Counted from the first letter of the stretch, positions 17,386 to 25,759 are shown. The stretch is 37,205 nucleotides of DNA from an uncultured Gammaproteobacteria bacterium (GCA_903887045.1 CAISOD010000100.1:1-37205), one strand, 5' to 3'. The notes: a model not told the origin generated them from the letters alone. Numbers and translations: made by a program.

Positions 17386-17727
17386 CTATTTGAGCAGTTT
17401 CCTGTCGCCCGTAAGGCGATTGATGGCATCGTCGTCAGCAGGGCCGATGCCGATACAGGTAATGGTGCCAGCCTCGACTACAGTGTGCCCGGCGTCTTCG
17501 ATCAGGGCTGCGGGCAATCCGGCTGCAAGGGCAGCTTCCAGTAATTGGCGCAAGTCAGCTGCGGAATCACCTCGCAACACGATCTTCGGCATGCCGTCAC
17601 GCAGCCAGCGTTGTTGCGCTTTTGGCGGTGCCGCAAGAAAGGCATCAATCGCCGCATGCGCCACCTGGGCTGCGAGTTTGCCGCGCGGCAATGCCAGTGC
17701 TTCGTTGACGACAATGACCTGTTTCAT
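17386..17727 (-). CDS. Archaeal/eukaryotic-type peptidyl-tRNA hydrolase (Pth2 family)
   Basis: Pth2 enzymes release tRNA from peptidyl-tRNA that has dropped off ribosomes. All family hallmarks are present in 113 residues: the N-terminal RGKLAAQVAHAAIDAF (catalytic lysine and histidine, about 16-31), RWLRDGMPKIVLRGDS, and the C-terminal DAGHTVVEAGTITCIGIGP with its invariant aspartate and threonines, ending in TGDRKLLK. The size equals archaeal Pth2 (about 115-120). Most bacteria rely on the unrelated Pth1. It lies 49 bases downstream of the GT-C-like gene and 10 bases before the secreted-protein gene. Bacterial members could have another substrate; activity is inferred only from intact motifs. 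Confidence 0.88.
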   Translation of the reverse strand: MKQVIVVNEALALPRGKLAAQVAHAAIDAFLAAPPKAQQRWLRDGMPKIVLRGDSAADLRQLLEAALAAGLPAALIEDAGHTVVEAGTITCIGIGPADDDAINRLTGDRKLLK

Positions 17728-17776
17728 AAAGTGGACTGATCAATGCCATGTTCGGGTTTGCGAATAATTCTGGTCA

Positions 17777-19282
17777 TTACCGTACCTGAAAGATTCTGAC
17801 TTCGTCGCCGTGCGTGTTGCCAAAGCGCTGCAACAGGGTCAGTCGGGGGTCATGTTCGAGCTGCGCGCGCAACTTTTCTTCGCCTGCCTTCAGTACCAGT
17901 GCCAGCGGCGTGCCGGCCTGCAGTTGCGCCAGTGTGGCCTGCGGCAGTGGTGTCACAAGATCGTAGCGATCCACCCTGCCACTGGCGTGGGCAAGATAGG
18001 CGCTGTTCGTCTGCAAGCCACTGCCTGCTGGCAGCTGCTGCAACCACGCGGCTGCCTGCGGCAGGTAGGCACGCGAATGGCCGAAACTGACCAGGCTGTC
18101 GGTAAAGAAGTACAGGCAAAGCAACACCGCTGCCCAGGCGTGGCGGCGCGGATGTGCGCTGTCCATGGCGTGGTGCTGCCAGCGATCAAGTAACGCCGGC
18201 ACCTGCAACAGCAGCAGCAAACACAGAAACGTGGCATAGCGTTGCGTCACAAAGTGCATGATGCTGATAAAGCCGAGCAGACTCAGCAGGGCGCAACCAG
18301 CATAGACACCTATTGGCCCACGCCAGGGCGCAGTCGAGCGCAGCCAGCCGCGCCACACGGCATACAGTAGCAAGGCACTCACCGGTACGCTGAGCGCATT
18401 CACCAGATTGGCGAACAGGGCATAGGCATAGGCAAACAGCAAAATAACCAGGCCAACGCCGGCATTGTCGCTGCCAGGATAGTTATCGGCGCTGAACAGC
18501 TGTTGCATCAGTTGTGTGGCGGCGGTATCAAGCAGATCGCGCAGATCAACCAGCCGCGGCAGGTAATAGCGATAGGCATATTGCATCAGCGCCAGCAGGT
18601 CGAGCTGCAGCAACACACAAAGCAGTGCCAACACCAGCGCGATGGCACCCAGCAGTGCATACAGCAGTGCAATCCGCTTGCCGCCGTTGTTGCCGAGCAG
18701 ACCGAGCGGTGCCAGTGCGGTCAACAGCAGCGCTTCCAGCCGGAACGCGGTGGCTGCGGCCAGAGCTGCGGCGCATACGACAGCGTTTTGCCAGTTGCCG
18801 TGCTCGCGGTAGCGCAGCAATTGCCACAGGCTCACCATTGCAAACGCCCAGAAGCCGAAATCACGAATAACGAAGTAGCGCATTTCGTTGAAGAGCGGAA
18901 ATGCCAGGATAGTCAGCGCCGCCAGCCATTGCTGACGCTCGCCGCTCAGTGCAGCACAGCTGCGCATGAACGCCAGCACCAGCACGCACTGCAGCACTGC
19001 ATTCAGCAGATGCGCGGCTGCAATCAATCCACCCGGGACCACGTAATCGCACAGCGCGATCAGGATGGAGTAGCTGTACCAGCCGTATTCGGCGAACGCG
19101 GCGCTGGCTCCTTCGTGCTGGAACAGCGCAGCCGCACGCATGTAGCTGTAGGCATCGTCGTTCAGCACCGGCTGCTGCACGATCACCAGCAGTGAAAACA
19201 GCAGACTCAATGCCATTGCCGCCACCGCAGGTGGCAACCGCTGCATGCGTGTCACGATAGCTGCAGGGATCATGGGCTTCAT
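17777..19282 (-). CDS. Polytopic membrane protein, GT-C glycosyltransferase-like
   Basis: A 501-residue inner-membrane protein with about ten or more hydrophobic segments (for example VAAMALSLLFSLLVIV, ALLGAIALVLALLCVLL, FAYAYALFANLVNALSVPVS). After the first membrane helix comes an acidic pair in a loop, NDDAYSYMRAA (D42, D43), the position and type seen in GT-C transferases such as ArnT/PMT that take sugars from polyprenyl-phosphate donors. A soluble, likely periplasmic C-terminal tail of about 90 residues follows. No family name is certain. The start overlaps the stop of the upstream acyltransferase-kinase gene (ATGA), so the two are coupled, and the setting among LPS genes suggests glycan decoration of lipid A, core or O-chain. 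Confidence 0.75.
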   Translation of the reverse strand: MKPMIPAAIVTRMQRLPPAVAAMALSLLFSLLVIVQQPVLNDDAYSYMRAAALFQHEGASAAFAEYGWYSYSILIALCDYVVPGGLIAAAHLLNAVLQCVLVLAFMRSCAALSGERQQWLAALTILAFPLFNEMRYFVIRDFGFWAFAMVSLWQLLRYREHGNWQNAVVCAAALAAATAFRLEALLLTALAPLGLLGNNGGKRIALLYALLGAIALVLALLCVLLQLDLLALMQYAYRYYLPRLVDLRDLLDTAATQLMQQLFSADNYPGSDNAGVGLVILLFAYAYALFANLVNALSVPVSALLLYAVWRGWLRSTAPWRGPIGVYAGCALLSLLGFISIMHFVTQRYATFLCLLLLLQVPALLDRWQHHAMDSAHPRRHAWAAVLLCLYFFTDSLVSFGHSRAYLPQAAAWLQQLPAGSGLQTNSAYLAHASGRVDRYDLVTPLPQATLAQLQAGTPLALVLKAGEEKLRAQLEHDPRLTLLQRFGNTHGDEVRIFQVR

Positions 19283-20853
19283 ACGGAGGCGGTTCGCACA
19301 GGTTGGGCCAGTGCGCTCAGCTCAGCGGTATCTGCGCTCTGGCTCGCATGCAGGTAATGGGCAATGCATTGTGAGCGCCCTTCTTCGTCGTAGCCGAGCA
19401 ATTCGTTCAGGTGTGATAGATCAGCCAACCGCGTTGGATTGCCTACTTTCTTCCTCGGCAACAGGCACAGAGGATCGAGCAGGGCGAGTCGGTTGTTGTG
19501 CACCAGCAGATTGGCCGCTTCCATGTCGGCAAAGAAATAGCCGGCGTCGTGGATGCGGGCGAGGAAAAGGGCAGCACGCTGCGGGGTAAGCGCGGGCTGG
19601 GGCGTGAGGTCGAGCGATTCGCCGCGAGGGATGTGACAGGTTGCCGCCGACTCGCGGCAGAACGGCAGCAGGAACAGGCTGTCGATCGTCACTGTGACCA
19701 CACCATGGCTGCGCAACTGCTTGCTGATGGTGTCCAGCTGCATCACTGGATGCTTGCTGGCGCCGATGCCGTGCGCCATACCGGAGTAGCGCCATAATTG
19801 CAGGCCGCTGCGCAGTTGCAAGCGCTGCGGATGCGGTAGTTCACTGGATTCCATTGTCAGCTTTTCATAAAGGACTTTATCGAGTTTGTGTTTGGGGGTG
19901 GCAATCAGGATGTACGGACTCTGTGGCTTGCCGTAGGGCTGCGTCTTGAAGCGCTTGTGCATCCACAGGTATTGCGCTGGTTCCAGCCTGATGGAGGCTT
20001 CCATCAACTGGTTGATGAGGGTGGCATCAGCCACCAGATCGCCTGACGGAAACGGCTGCGGTACCGGGGTGAATTCAAACACATACTTCTGTTTATCGGT
20101 CAGGCGGTGATGACGCACCATAATCGTTGGCGAGTTATTGAATCCGGCGAAGCGATTGGTGGCTGTGATTGTTGCCGCGGTGCGGCCAAAGAATGGCGCG
20201 AAGACCGATTGCTCGGGGCCGTAGTCCTGATCGGGGGCGTACCACAGTATCTTGCCCTGCTTCAGGTGGCGGAAAGCGCCACGGATATCGTAACGGTCAA
20301 ACACGCCGGTGCAATTGCGCAGTCGGCCTCGCAGCATGAGGGCATCGAACAGCGGATTACGGTGTGGCCGGTAGGTGACGCCAAAAGGGTAAACAACACC
20401 GAGCAGGCTGCCGGCGAAATCGAGCGTGCTGTAGTGCGCGCCCAGCAGCAGCACGCCGCGGCCCTGTGCCAGTGCTGCATCGATATGCTCGGTACCGGTA
20501 AACACCGCCATGTGCTGGAAGTGGGACGGTGGCCGCATCCACACGGTAGTGGTTTCAATCAGGCCAATGCCGTTCTCGATGAAGCTCTGGTACGCCAGCG
20601 CTTGCTGCGCTTCCGGCGTGAGTTCGGGAAAGCACAGGCGGATGTTGATGTTGGTAATGTAGCGGCGCTCGCGTGCGAACAGCCACGTGAGGCGACCCAG
20701 TACTCCACCCACTCCAAGCCGCAACGAATACGGCAGCCAGGCCACAAGAAAGAAGAACGCAATTGCCGCCCAGGTAGACCAGTGGCGCGGGTGCAGAAAG
20801 CGTTGGAATGGAGGGGGGCTCTGGGTGACCACGAATGAGTGAGAACTCGTCAA
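19279..20853 (-). CDS. Fusion of LpxL/HtrB-type acyltransferase with a kinase-like domain
   Basis: A 524-residue two-domain protein. Residues of about 15-310 are a lysophospholipid/lipid A late acyltransferase: one N-terminal membrane helix (WAAIAFFFLVAWLPYSLRL), the catalytic HX4D (HYSTLD, H140/D145), PDQDYGPEQSVFAPFFG and the closing WMHKRFKTQP (298-306). Residues of about 315-500 resemble LPS/Kdo-type kinases: LFLARIHDAGYFFADMEAAN (N448) then LALLDPL. D443...N448 occupies the HRDxxxxN catalytic-loop position, but HRD is FAD here; D460 may be the metal aspartate. No clear ATP-binding lysine or glycine loop is visible, so the kinase part may be divergent or inactive. The frame begins with TTG at 20853, and a GTG at 20832 is an alternative; neither has a clear ribosome site. 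It is divergent from hldE and leads a four-gene reverse operon. Confidence 0.85.
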   Translation of the reverse strand: MTSSHSFVVTQSPPPFQRFLHPRHWSTWAAIAFFFLVAWLPYSLRLGVGGVLGRLTWLFARERRYITNINIRLCFPELTPEAQQALAYQSFIENGIGLIETTTVWMRPPSHFQHMAVFTGTEHIDAALAQGRGVLLLGAHYSTLDFAGSLLGVVYPFGVTYRPHRNPLFDALMLRGRLRNCTGVFDRYDIRGAFRHLKQGKILWYAPDQDYGPEQSVFAPFFGRTAATITATNRFAGFNNSPTIMVRHHRLTDKQKYVFEFTPVPQPFPSGDLVADATLINQLMEASIRLEPAQYLWMHKRFKTQPYGKPQSPYILIATPKHKLDKVLYEKLTMESSELPHPQRLQLRSGLQLWRYSGMAHGIGASKHPVMQLDTISKQLRSHGVVTVTIDSLFLLPFCRESAATCHIPRGESLDLTPQPALTPQRAALFLARIHDAGYFFADMEAANLLVHNNRLALLDPLCLLPRKKVGNPTRLADLSHLNELLGYDEEGRSQCIAHYLHASQSADTAELSALAQPVRTASV

Positions 20854-20924
20854 TTACCGCGGGAAAACGGCGTGGCAGCGATTGTAGCAGATGGCCGGGC
20901 CGGCTCAGTCGGCAAGCCTTGCTA

Positions 20925-20933
20925 TGCTATTAT
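20925..20933 (+). promoter_or_regulatory. Extended -10 promoter element for hldE
   Basis: TGCTATTAT is an extended -10 (TGn plus TATTAT) placed 29 bases before the hldE ATG, in the 108-base gap between hldE and the divergent fusion gene. No good -35 is seen, as is usual for extended -10 promoters. Confidence 0.5.
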
Positions 20934-20961
20934 GCGGGCACTTTTTCGGCAGGAAATCCCC

Positions 20962-22404
20962 ATGAAACTCGACATCCCCCGCTTTGACAAGGCAAGTATC
21001 CTCGTCGTGGGCGATGTGATGCTGGACCGTTACTGGCACGGAGGCACCTCGCGCATTTCACCGGAAGCACCGGTGGCTGTAGTGAAGGTGCAGAGCACCA
21101 AGGACAGCCCTGGCGGTGCTGCCAACGTGGCGCTCAACCTGGCAGCGCTTGGCGCAGCCGCATCGTTGACGGGCCTGGTAGGTGATGATGCCGCCGGCCG
21201 CGAACTGGAAACTGCGTTGACCGCCGCCGGCGTCTACTGCAACTTCCATCGCATAGTGGGCAAGCCCACCATAACCAAGTTGCGGGTAGTCAGTCGTCAC
21301 CAGCAACTGATCCGTCTCGATTTCGAAGAAATGTTCAGCGCTGGCGACGCATCGCCTGTCACCACCCGCGTGCGCGCCATGCTGGCTGATGTGGATGTCA
21401 TTGTGTTGTCGGATTACAAGAAGGGCGCGCTGCACCACGTGCAGGAGTTGATCAAGATTGCGCGTGCGCAAGGCAAGCTGGTACTGGTGGATCCCAAGGG
21501 TGTCGATTTCTCGATTTACCGCGGCGCCACACTGGTGAAACCCAACCTGCATGAGTTCGAAGCCATCGTTGGCCACTGTCACAGTGAAGATGAGCTGGTG
21601 CGCAAAGGCCGCCAGTTGTTGCAGGAGCTCGATCTGCAGGCGTTGTTGATCACGCGCGGTGAAAACGGCATGACCTTGATCCGTGCTGAAGGTATCGATG
21701 GGTCAGAGCAGCATTTCCCTGCGCGTGCACGCGACGTGTTCGACGTGACTGGCGCTGGCGACACGGTAATTGCGGTGGTGGCAGCGTCACTCGGTGCCGG
21801 CTTGTCAATGCCGGAAAGTGTTGCGCTGGCCAATATTGCTGCTGGTCTTGTGGTGGCCAAACTGGGTACTGCGGCTATCAGCGGACCTGAACTGCGGCGC
21901 GAAATACAGCTTGATGGCGACTCAGACCGCGGTGTGATGACGCGCGAACAATTGCTGCTGGCCGTGGCCGATGCACGTGCGCACGGCGAGAAGATTGTGT
22001 TTACCAATGGATGTTTCGACATTATCCATGCGGGCCATGTCGGTTATTTGAAAGAAGCCCGCAAACAGGGTGATCGCCTCGTGGTCGCTCTCAACGACGA
22101 TGCTTCGGTGAAGCGTCTGAAGGGTAGCGGCCGTCCGATCAATTCGGTGGATCGCCGCATGGCCGTGGTAGCCGGGCTCGAAGCAGTCGATTGGGTAGTG
22201 TCATTCAATGAAGACACGCCGGAAACGCTGTTGCATGATCTGAAACCTGACGTGCTGATCAAGGGTGGCGACTACGGCATCGAAGGCGTAGTGGGCGGCG
22301 ATTTCGTGCGTTCATACGGCGGCGAAGTGAAAGTGCTGGCCTTCCTCGACAACTGCTCCACCTCGGCAATCGTCAACAAGATCCAGCAGGAAAAAAACCA
22401 CTAA
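20962..22404 (+). CDS. hldE: Bifunctional heptose-7-phosphate kinase / heptose-1-phosphate adenylyltransferase
   Basis: Makes ADP-heptose for the LPS core: its kinase half phosphorylates C1 of heptose-7-phosphate and its other half adenylylates heptose-1-phosphate. The N-terminal ribokinase-fold domain (about 1-320) shows VVGDVMLDRYWHG and the catalytic DVTGAGDTVIAVVAA. The C-terminal cytidylyltransferase-like domain (about 340-480) begins FTNGCFDIIHAGHVGYLKEA and has the KGSGRPINSVDRRMAVV segment. The ATG at 20962, preceded by AGGAAA, gives 480 residues (E. coli 477); the frame is open 41 codons further up but that extension is not family-like. It converges on the aldo/keto reductase gene, with stop codons overlapping. 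Confidence 0.96.
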   Translation: MKLDIPRFDKASILVVGDVMLDRYWHGGTSRISPEAPVAVVKVQSTKDSPGGAANVALNLAALGAAASLTGLVGDDAAGRELETALTAAGVYCNFHRIVGKPTITKLRVVSRHQQLIRLDFEEMFSAGDASPVTTRVRAMLADVDVIVLSDYKKGALHHVQELIKIARAQGKLVLVDPKGVDFSIYRGATLVKPNLHEFEAIVGHCHSEDELVRKGRQLLQELDLQALLITRGENGMTLIRAEGIDGSEQHFPARARDVFDVTGAGDTVIAVVAASLGAGLSMPESVALANIAAGLVVAKLGTAAISGPELRREIQLDGDSDRGVMTREQLLLAVADARAHGEKIVFTNGCFDIIHAGHVGYLKEARKQGDRLVVALNDDASVKRLKGSGRPINSVDRRMAVVAGLEAVDWVVSFNEDTPETLLHDLKPDVLIKGGDYGIEGVVGGDFVRSYGGEVKVLAFLDNCSTSAIVNKIQQEKNH

Positions 22405-23189
22405 CCTGCCAGCACACTGCGCGCCTTGCCGACATTGTCGCGCAGGTGTGCCGGGTTCAGCGTGCCTACGATCATCGAATGGATGCCGGGCGTACCGAAG
22501 ATCAGTTGCATGCTGTCCTGCACCAGGTCGCGCGTGTCACCGCTGGCTTGCACATGGCCGCTCATCAATCCCTTCTTCACCAGCACTCCTTTGTTGAGTG
22601 AGTGCGCGCGCGCAAGGGCTGCACTGTCTTGTTGCTGCAGGTTCCAGGTCAGCATCACCACATCCAGCAATTCAGCCGCGAGCATGCCGCCTTGTTCTGT
22701 CTTGGTCGACATGCCGATGGCGCGGACCAGACCATGTTGCTGGCACTCACGCAATGCGGCCACACAGCCGCTTTCATACAGGATGCTGTCATCATTGCCG
22801 TCGGAATGGATCAGCACGAGGTCGAGATAGTCGGTATGCAAGCGCTTGAGGCTGCGCTCGATACTGAAGCGCGTGTGTTGCGCACTGAAATCGAAAGTGG
22901 AATTGGTGCCATTGAACTCTTCACCCACCTTGGTCACCAGGATCCAGTCCGGGCGATTGGTCAGTAACTGTCCCAGTCGTTCTTCACTGCTGCCATAGGC
23001 GGGCGCTGTATCAATCATGTTGATACCCAGTTCGCGTGCTTGCGCCAGCAGTTTGCGGATGCTGTCGTCGCTCGGCAGATCAAAGGTGGTTGGATACTTG
23101 ACTCCGGTGTTGCGGCCGAACTTCACAGTGCCGAGTCCGAGTGCTGACACTTCAATACCGGTAGTACCAAGCGTGCGCATGAAACTCAT
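22401..23189 (-). CDS. Aldo/keto reductase
   Basis: An NAD(P)H-dependent oxidoreductase with the AKR TIM-barrel, 262 residues. The catalytic tetrad is visible: D60 and Y65 (NMIDTAPAYGSSEERLG), K87 (WILVTKVGE) and H128 (YLDLVLIHSDG). Starts at 23189 (MSFMRTLG) or 23180 (MRTLG) both give the family N-terminus RTLGTTGIEVSALGLGTVKF; the upstream open frame to 23249 lies inside the neighbouring gene and is unlikely. It begins 10 bases after the stop of the FAD oxidoreductase, so they form a two-gene operon. The substrate is unknown. Its stop overlaps the hldE stop on the other strand. Confidence 0.9.
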   Translation of the reverse strand: MSFMRTLGTTGIEVSALGLGTVKFGRNTGVKYPTTFDLPSDDSIRKLLAQARELGINMIDTAPAYGSSEERLGQLLTNRPDWILVTKVGEEFNGTNSTFDFSAQHTRFSIERSLKRLHTDYLDLVLIHSDGNDDSILYESGCVAALRECQQHGLVRAIGMSTKTEQGGMLAAELLDVVMLTWNLQQQDSAALARAHSLNKGVLVKKGLMSGHVQASGDTRDLVQDSMQLIFGTPGIHSMIVGTLNPAHLRDNVGKARSVLAG

Positions 23190-23199
23190 GACATGAAAC

Positions 23200-24372
23200 T
23201 CATAAAGTGTCCCACACCGTTTCGGCCACACCCGGATAGGGCAAACCATCTATCGTCACTGAGTTGTCGCCGGCAGGCTGCAGGCCGCGGGCTGCGATGG
23301 CGCTGATCACCGATTGCGCCAGCGCTGGTGCCAGCGTCAACTTGGTGGGCCAGCAATACAAAACGTTGCCCTGGCTCACCACGCTGTCGCGATCCGGTCG
23401 TTTGCCATCGCTCTGGCGCGCGTCGGCTCGATTGATGAAGAAGCTGTGGAAGTGCGCGTTGGTGAAATCGCACCACGGAAACATTGCAGCAAGTTTACGG
23501 CGGGTGGCATCAATCAGTTCAGCCGGCTGCATTGTGGCGCCACGTTCGGCCAGCTCGCCGCCGAGATACCACGCGGTGCTGCCGTCGCGGCACGGATGGC
23601 TGGTGATGGTCAGTTCCGGCGTGGCGGAAAAATTGTCGGCCACGCAATGCACGTATATCGGTGCTGTCATGCGATGTTTGACAACCACCATCTGCAGCGG
23701 TCGCTGCTGCATCGTTGCCGCGATTGGCTGCAAAGTGTCGAGCCACACTGCATTGCCGTTGCCACTGGTGCAGATGAACAGCCCGGCACTGAGGCGACGA
23801 CCATCCGGCAAGACCAATGCACTCACGTTGCCATTGGCATCGTGCTCGAGCCGGCAATCGGCGCGGTAGATCCACGGCCGGCAACCCTCACCCAGCGTGT
23901 GCAACAACGATGGCACATCCAGCACGATGTCGTGCAGACGATAGAGCGGGCCGTTCAGATGGCCGCGAAAGAAGTCGGGCACATCGGCATCAGCTACTGC
24001 CCTTGCCTTGCTGCTTACTAATTTGCTGCCGAGAAACGCCGTCATGCGCGAACGCACACTGCTTCGAGGCCAAAGGTAATAGGTGTCAGACAACAAACGG
24101 GTGCCGCGCAGATCGACGTCGCCTTCGCCATGGAGACAACGCTGCCAGTGCGCCGGCATGCCGGCAATCGCTTCGGAGGCGCCGGTCAGTGTGCCGCCGA
24201 GTGCGTATTTGAGTCCGCCGTGGATCATGCCTTGCGATGCAATCGTCTGGCCGTCGCCGAGAGCGCTCTTCTCGATCAGTACCGCAGCGAAGCCGGCTGC
24301 GCGCAAGCGATGCAGCAGCCAGAGGCCGGCAATACCGCCGCCGAGAATGACGATGTCTTGTGAAAGTTGCAT
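23200..24372 (-). CDS. FAD-dependent oxidoreductase (DAO/glycerol-3-phosphate dehydrogenase-like)
   Basis: A 390-residue flavoprotein. The N-terminal Rossmann motif is MQLSQDIVILGGGIAGLWLL, with the second-strand acidic residue in LIEKSALGDGQTIASQGMIH, the pattern of DAO-family enzymes where flavin sits near a GG/SQGMIHGG loop. The ATG at 24372 is chosen because it puts the dinucleotide fold at the very N-terminus; 25 upstream codons are open but unlike the family. A substrate cannot be assigned. Co-transcribed with the aldo/keto reductase, and lying between hldE and waaA on the opposite strand. Confidence 0.88.
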   Translation of the reverse strand: MQLSQDIVILGGGIAGLWLLHRLRAAGFAAVLIEKSALGDGQTIASQGMIHGGLKYALGGTLTGASEAIAGMPAHWQRCLHGEGDVDLRGTRLLSDTYYLWPRSSVRSRMTAFLGSKLVSSKARAVADADVPDFFRGHLNGPLYRLHDIVLDVPSLLHTLGEGCRPWIYRADCRLEHDANGNVSALVLPDGRRLSAGLFICTSGNGNAVWLDTLQPIAATMQQRPLQMVVVKHRMTAPIYVHCVADNFSATPELTITSHPCRDGSTAWYLGGELAERGATMQPAELIDATRRKLAAMFPWCDFTNAHFHSFFINRADARQSDGKRPDRDSVVSQGNVLYCWPTKLTLAPALAQSVISAIAARGLQPAGDNSVTIDGLPYPGVAETVWDTL

Positions 24373-24402
24373 GCAGTTGACGAAGTAAATCGGAACGCGT
24401 GC

Positions 24403-24408
24403 AGTATA
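24403..24408 (-). promoter_or_regulatory. -10 box for the FAD oxidoreductase operon
   Basis: On the reverse strand TATACT (5 of 6 consensus bases) lies about 30 bases before the oxidoreductase start; the best -35 (TTATCA) is 19 bases further up, so spacing is loose. The remainder of the 115-base divergent gap holds TTGATA and CAACAT, a weak candidate promoter for waaA. Confidence 0.4.
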
Positions 24409-24487
24409 GGTCACGTCGGTAGCCCATTGATAACCCCTGGTTTTCACTGCAACATGCCGGCCGTTGCATTAATCACTGGACTACTCA

Positions 24488-25759
24488 TTGGGCCGCCAGC
24501 TCTACACCTGTGTGTACCTATTGATACTGCCGCTGATGTTTGCGCGGTTGTGGTGGCGTGCACGCCAGAACCCTGCCTACCGACTGCGCTGGGCTGAGCG
24601 GCTTGCCCGCTACAGTTCACCGCCGTTGCAAAAAAACTCCATCAGTTTCCACGCGGTTTCCGTCGGTGAAGTGCACGCTGCGGTACCCTTGATCGAACAA
24701 GTCCTGCGCAGTTATCCCGCCACGCCGGTAGTGGTGACAACAACAACACCCACCGGCTCCGCTCGTGTGCAGCAGTTGTTTGGTGATCGGGTGCATCATG
24801 TGTACCTGCCTTACGACCTGCCGTCTGCAGTGCACCGGTTCCTGCGCCACTTTCGCCCGGCATTATTGGTGCTGCTGGAAACCGAACTGTGGCCAAACCT
24901 GCTGCAAGCCTGCAGCGAGCAGCAGTGCCCGGTGTTGCTGGTGAATGCGCGGCTGTCGCCGAAGTCTCTGGCGTCTTATAAGTGCATCGCGGCGTTGACG
25001 CGACAGATGCTGCAGCAGCTGTCGCTGGTTGCGGCACAGGCGCAAGCAGATGGCGATCGCTTCGTCACACTGGGATTGGCGCCCGACAAACTGCAGATCA
25101 GCGGCTCGCTGAAGTTCGACATGACACTGCGGCACGACAAGATTGCGGCAGCGCGTGTCGCGAGAGCGCAGTGGCCGGCACGGCCGGTGTGGATCGCTGC
25201 CAGCACGCGGGAAGGCGAAGATGCATTGGTGTTGCAGGCGTTCCGCCAAGCGCTGCAGGTGTTGCCATCACTGTTGCTGGTGCTGGTACCACGCCATCCG
25301 GAGCGTTTTGGCACTGCAACAGAACAGGCCGCAGCCGCGGGCCTGCGCGTAGTGCGCCAAACCAGCGGCAGCACAGTCGCTGCGGATACCCAGGTGCTTA
25401 TCGGCGACACACTCGGCGACATGCACTTCTATTATTCGCTGGCTGATGTGGCGTTCGTCGGCGGTTCGCTGGTGAACACCGGCTGTCAGAACATCATTGA
25501 AGCAGCCGCCCTCGGTCTGCCGGTGGTAACGGGACCATCGCTGTTCAACTTCCAGGCGGCAAGCGATGATCTGCGGGAAGCCGGCGGCATGCTGGTCGTG
25601 AGTGACGCAGCCGCTCTCGGGTACGCATTGGTGGAGTTAATGCAGGATGCTGTGCGTCGCCAACGGATGGCGGGTCAGGCACAGGCTGTGGTGGCCAGCA
25701 ACCTTGGCGCCACCACGCGCCTGTTTGCACTGGTGCAGCGTTACTGGCGCAACCACTGA
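24488..25759 (+). CDS. waaA: 3-deoxy-D-manno-octulosonic acid (Kdo) transferase
   Basis: Transfers Kdo from CMP-Kdo to lipid IVA, an essential step linking lipid A to core. It has 423 residues (E. coli 425). The N-terminal membrane anchor (LYTCVYLLILPLMFARLWWR) and the RQNPAYRLRWAERLARY segment match KdtA. The catalytic base is E61 in FHAVSVGEVHAAVPLI. The CMP-binding half has FVGGSLVNTGCQNIIEAAAL and GLPVVTGPSLFNFQAASDDL. The frame starts at a TTG; no ATG or GTG gives the conserved N-terminus better, so TTG initiation is accepted with moderate confidence. The 3' end overlaps tolC by 19 bases on the opposite strand. Confidence 0.94.
   Translation: MGRQLYTCVYLLILPLMFARLWWRARQNPAYRLRWAERLARYSSPPLQKNSISFHAVSVGEVHAAVPLIEQVLRSYPATPVVVTTTTPTGSARVQQLFGDRVHHVYLPYDLPSAVHRFLRHFRPALLVLLETELWPNLLQACSEQQCPVLLVNARLSPKSLASYKCIAALTRQMLQQLSLVAAQAQADGDRFVTLGLAPDKLQISGSLKFDMTLRHDKIAAARVARAQWPARPVWIAASTREGEDALVLQAFRQALQVLPSLLLVLVPRHPERFGTATEQAAAAGLRVVRQTSGSTVAADTQVLIGDTLGDMHFYYSLADVAFVGGSLVNTGCQNIIEAAALGLPVVTGPSLFNFQAASDDLREAGGMLVVSDAAALGYALVELMQDAVRRQRMAGQAQAVVASNLGATTRLFALVQRYWRNH

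Noticed and set aside
18503-19195. A 230-codon forward open frame opposite the GT-C-like gene
   Set aside because: Extremely rich in Gln, Cys, His and Arg with no hydrophobic core, the usual antisense image of a membrane protein.
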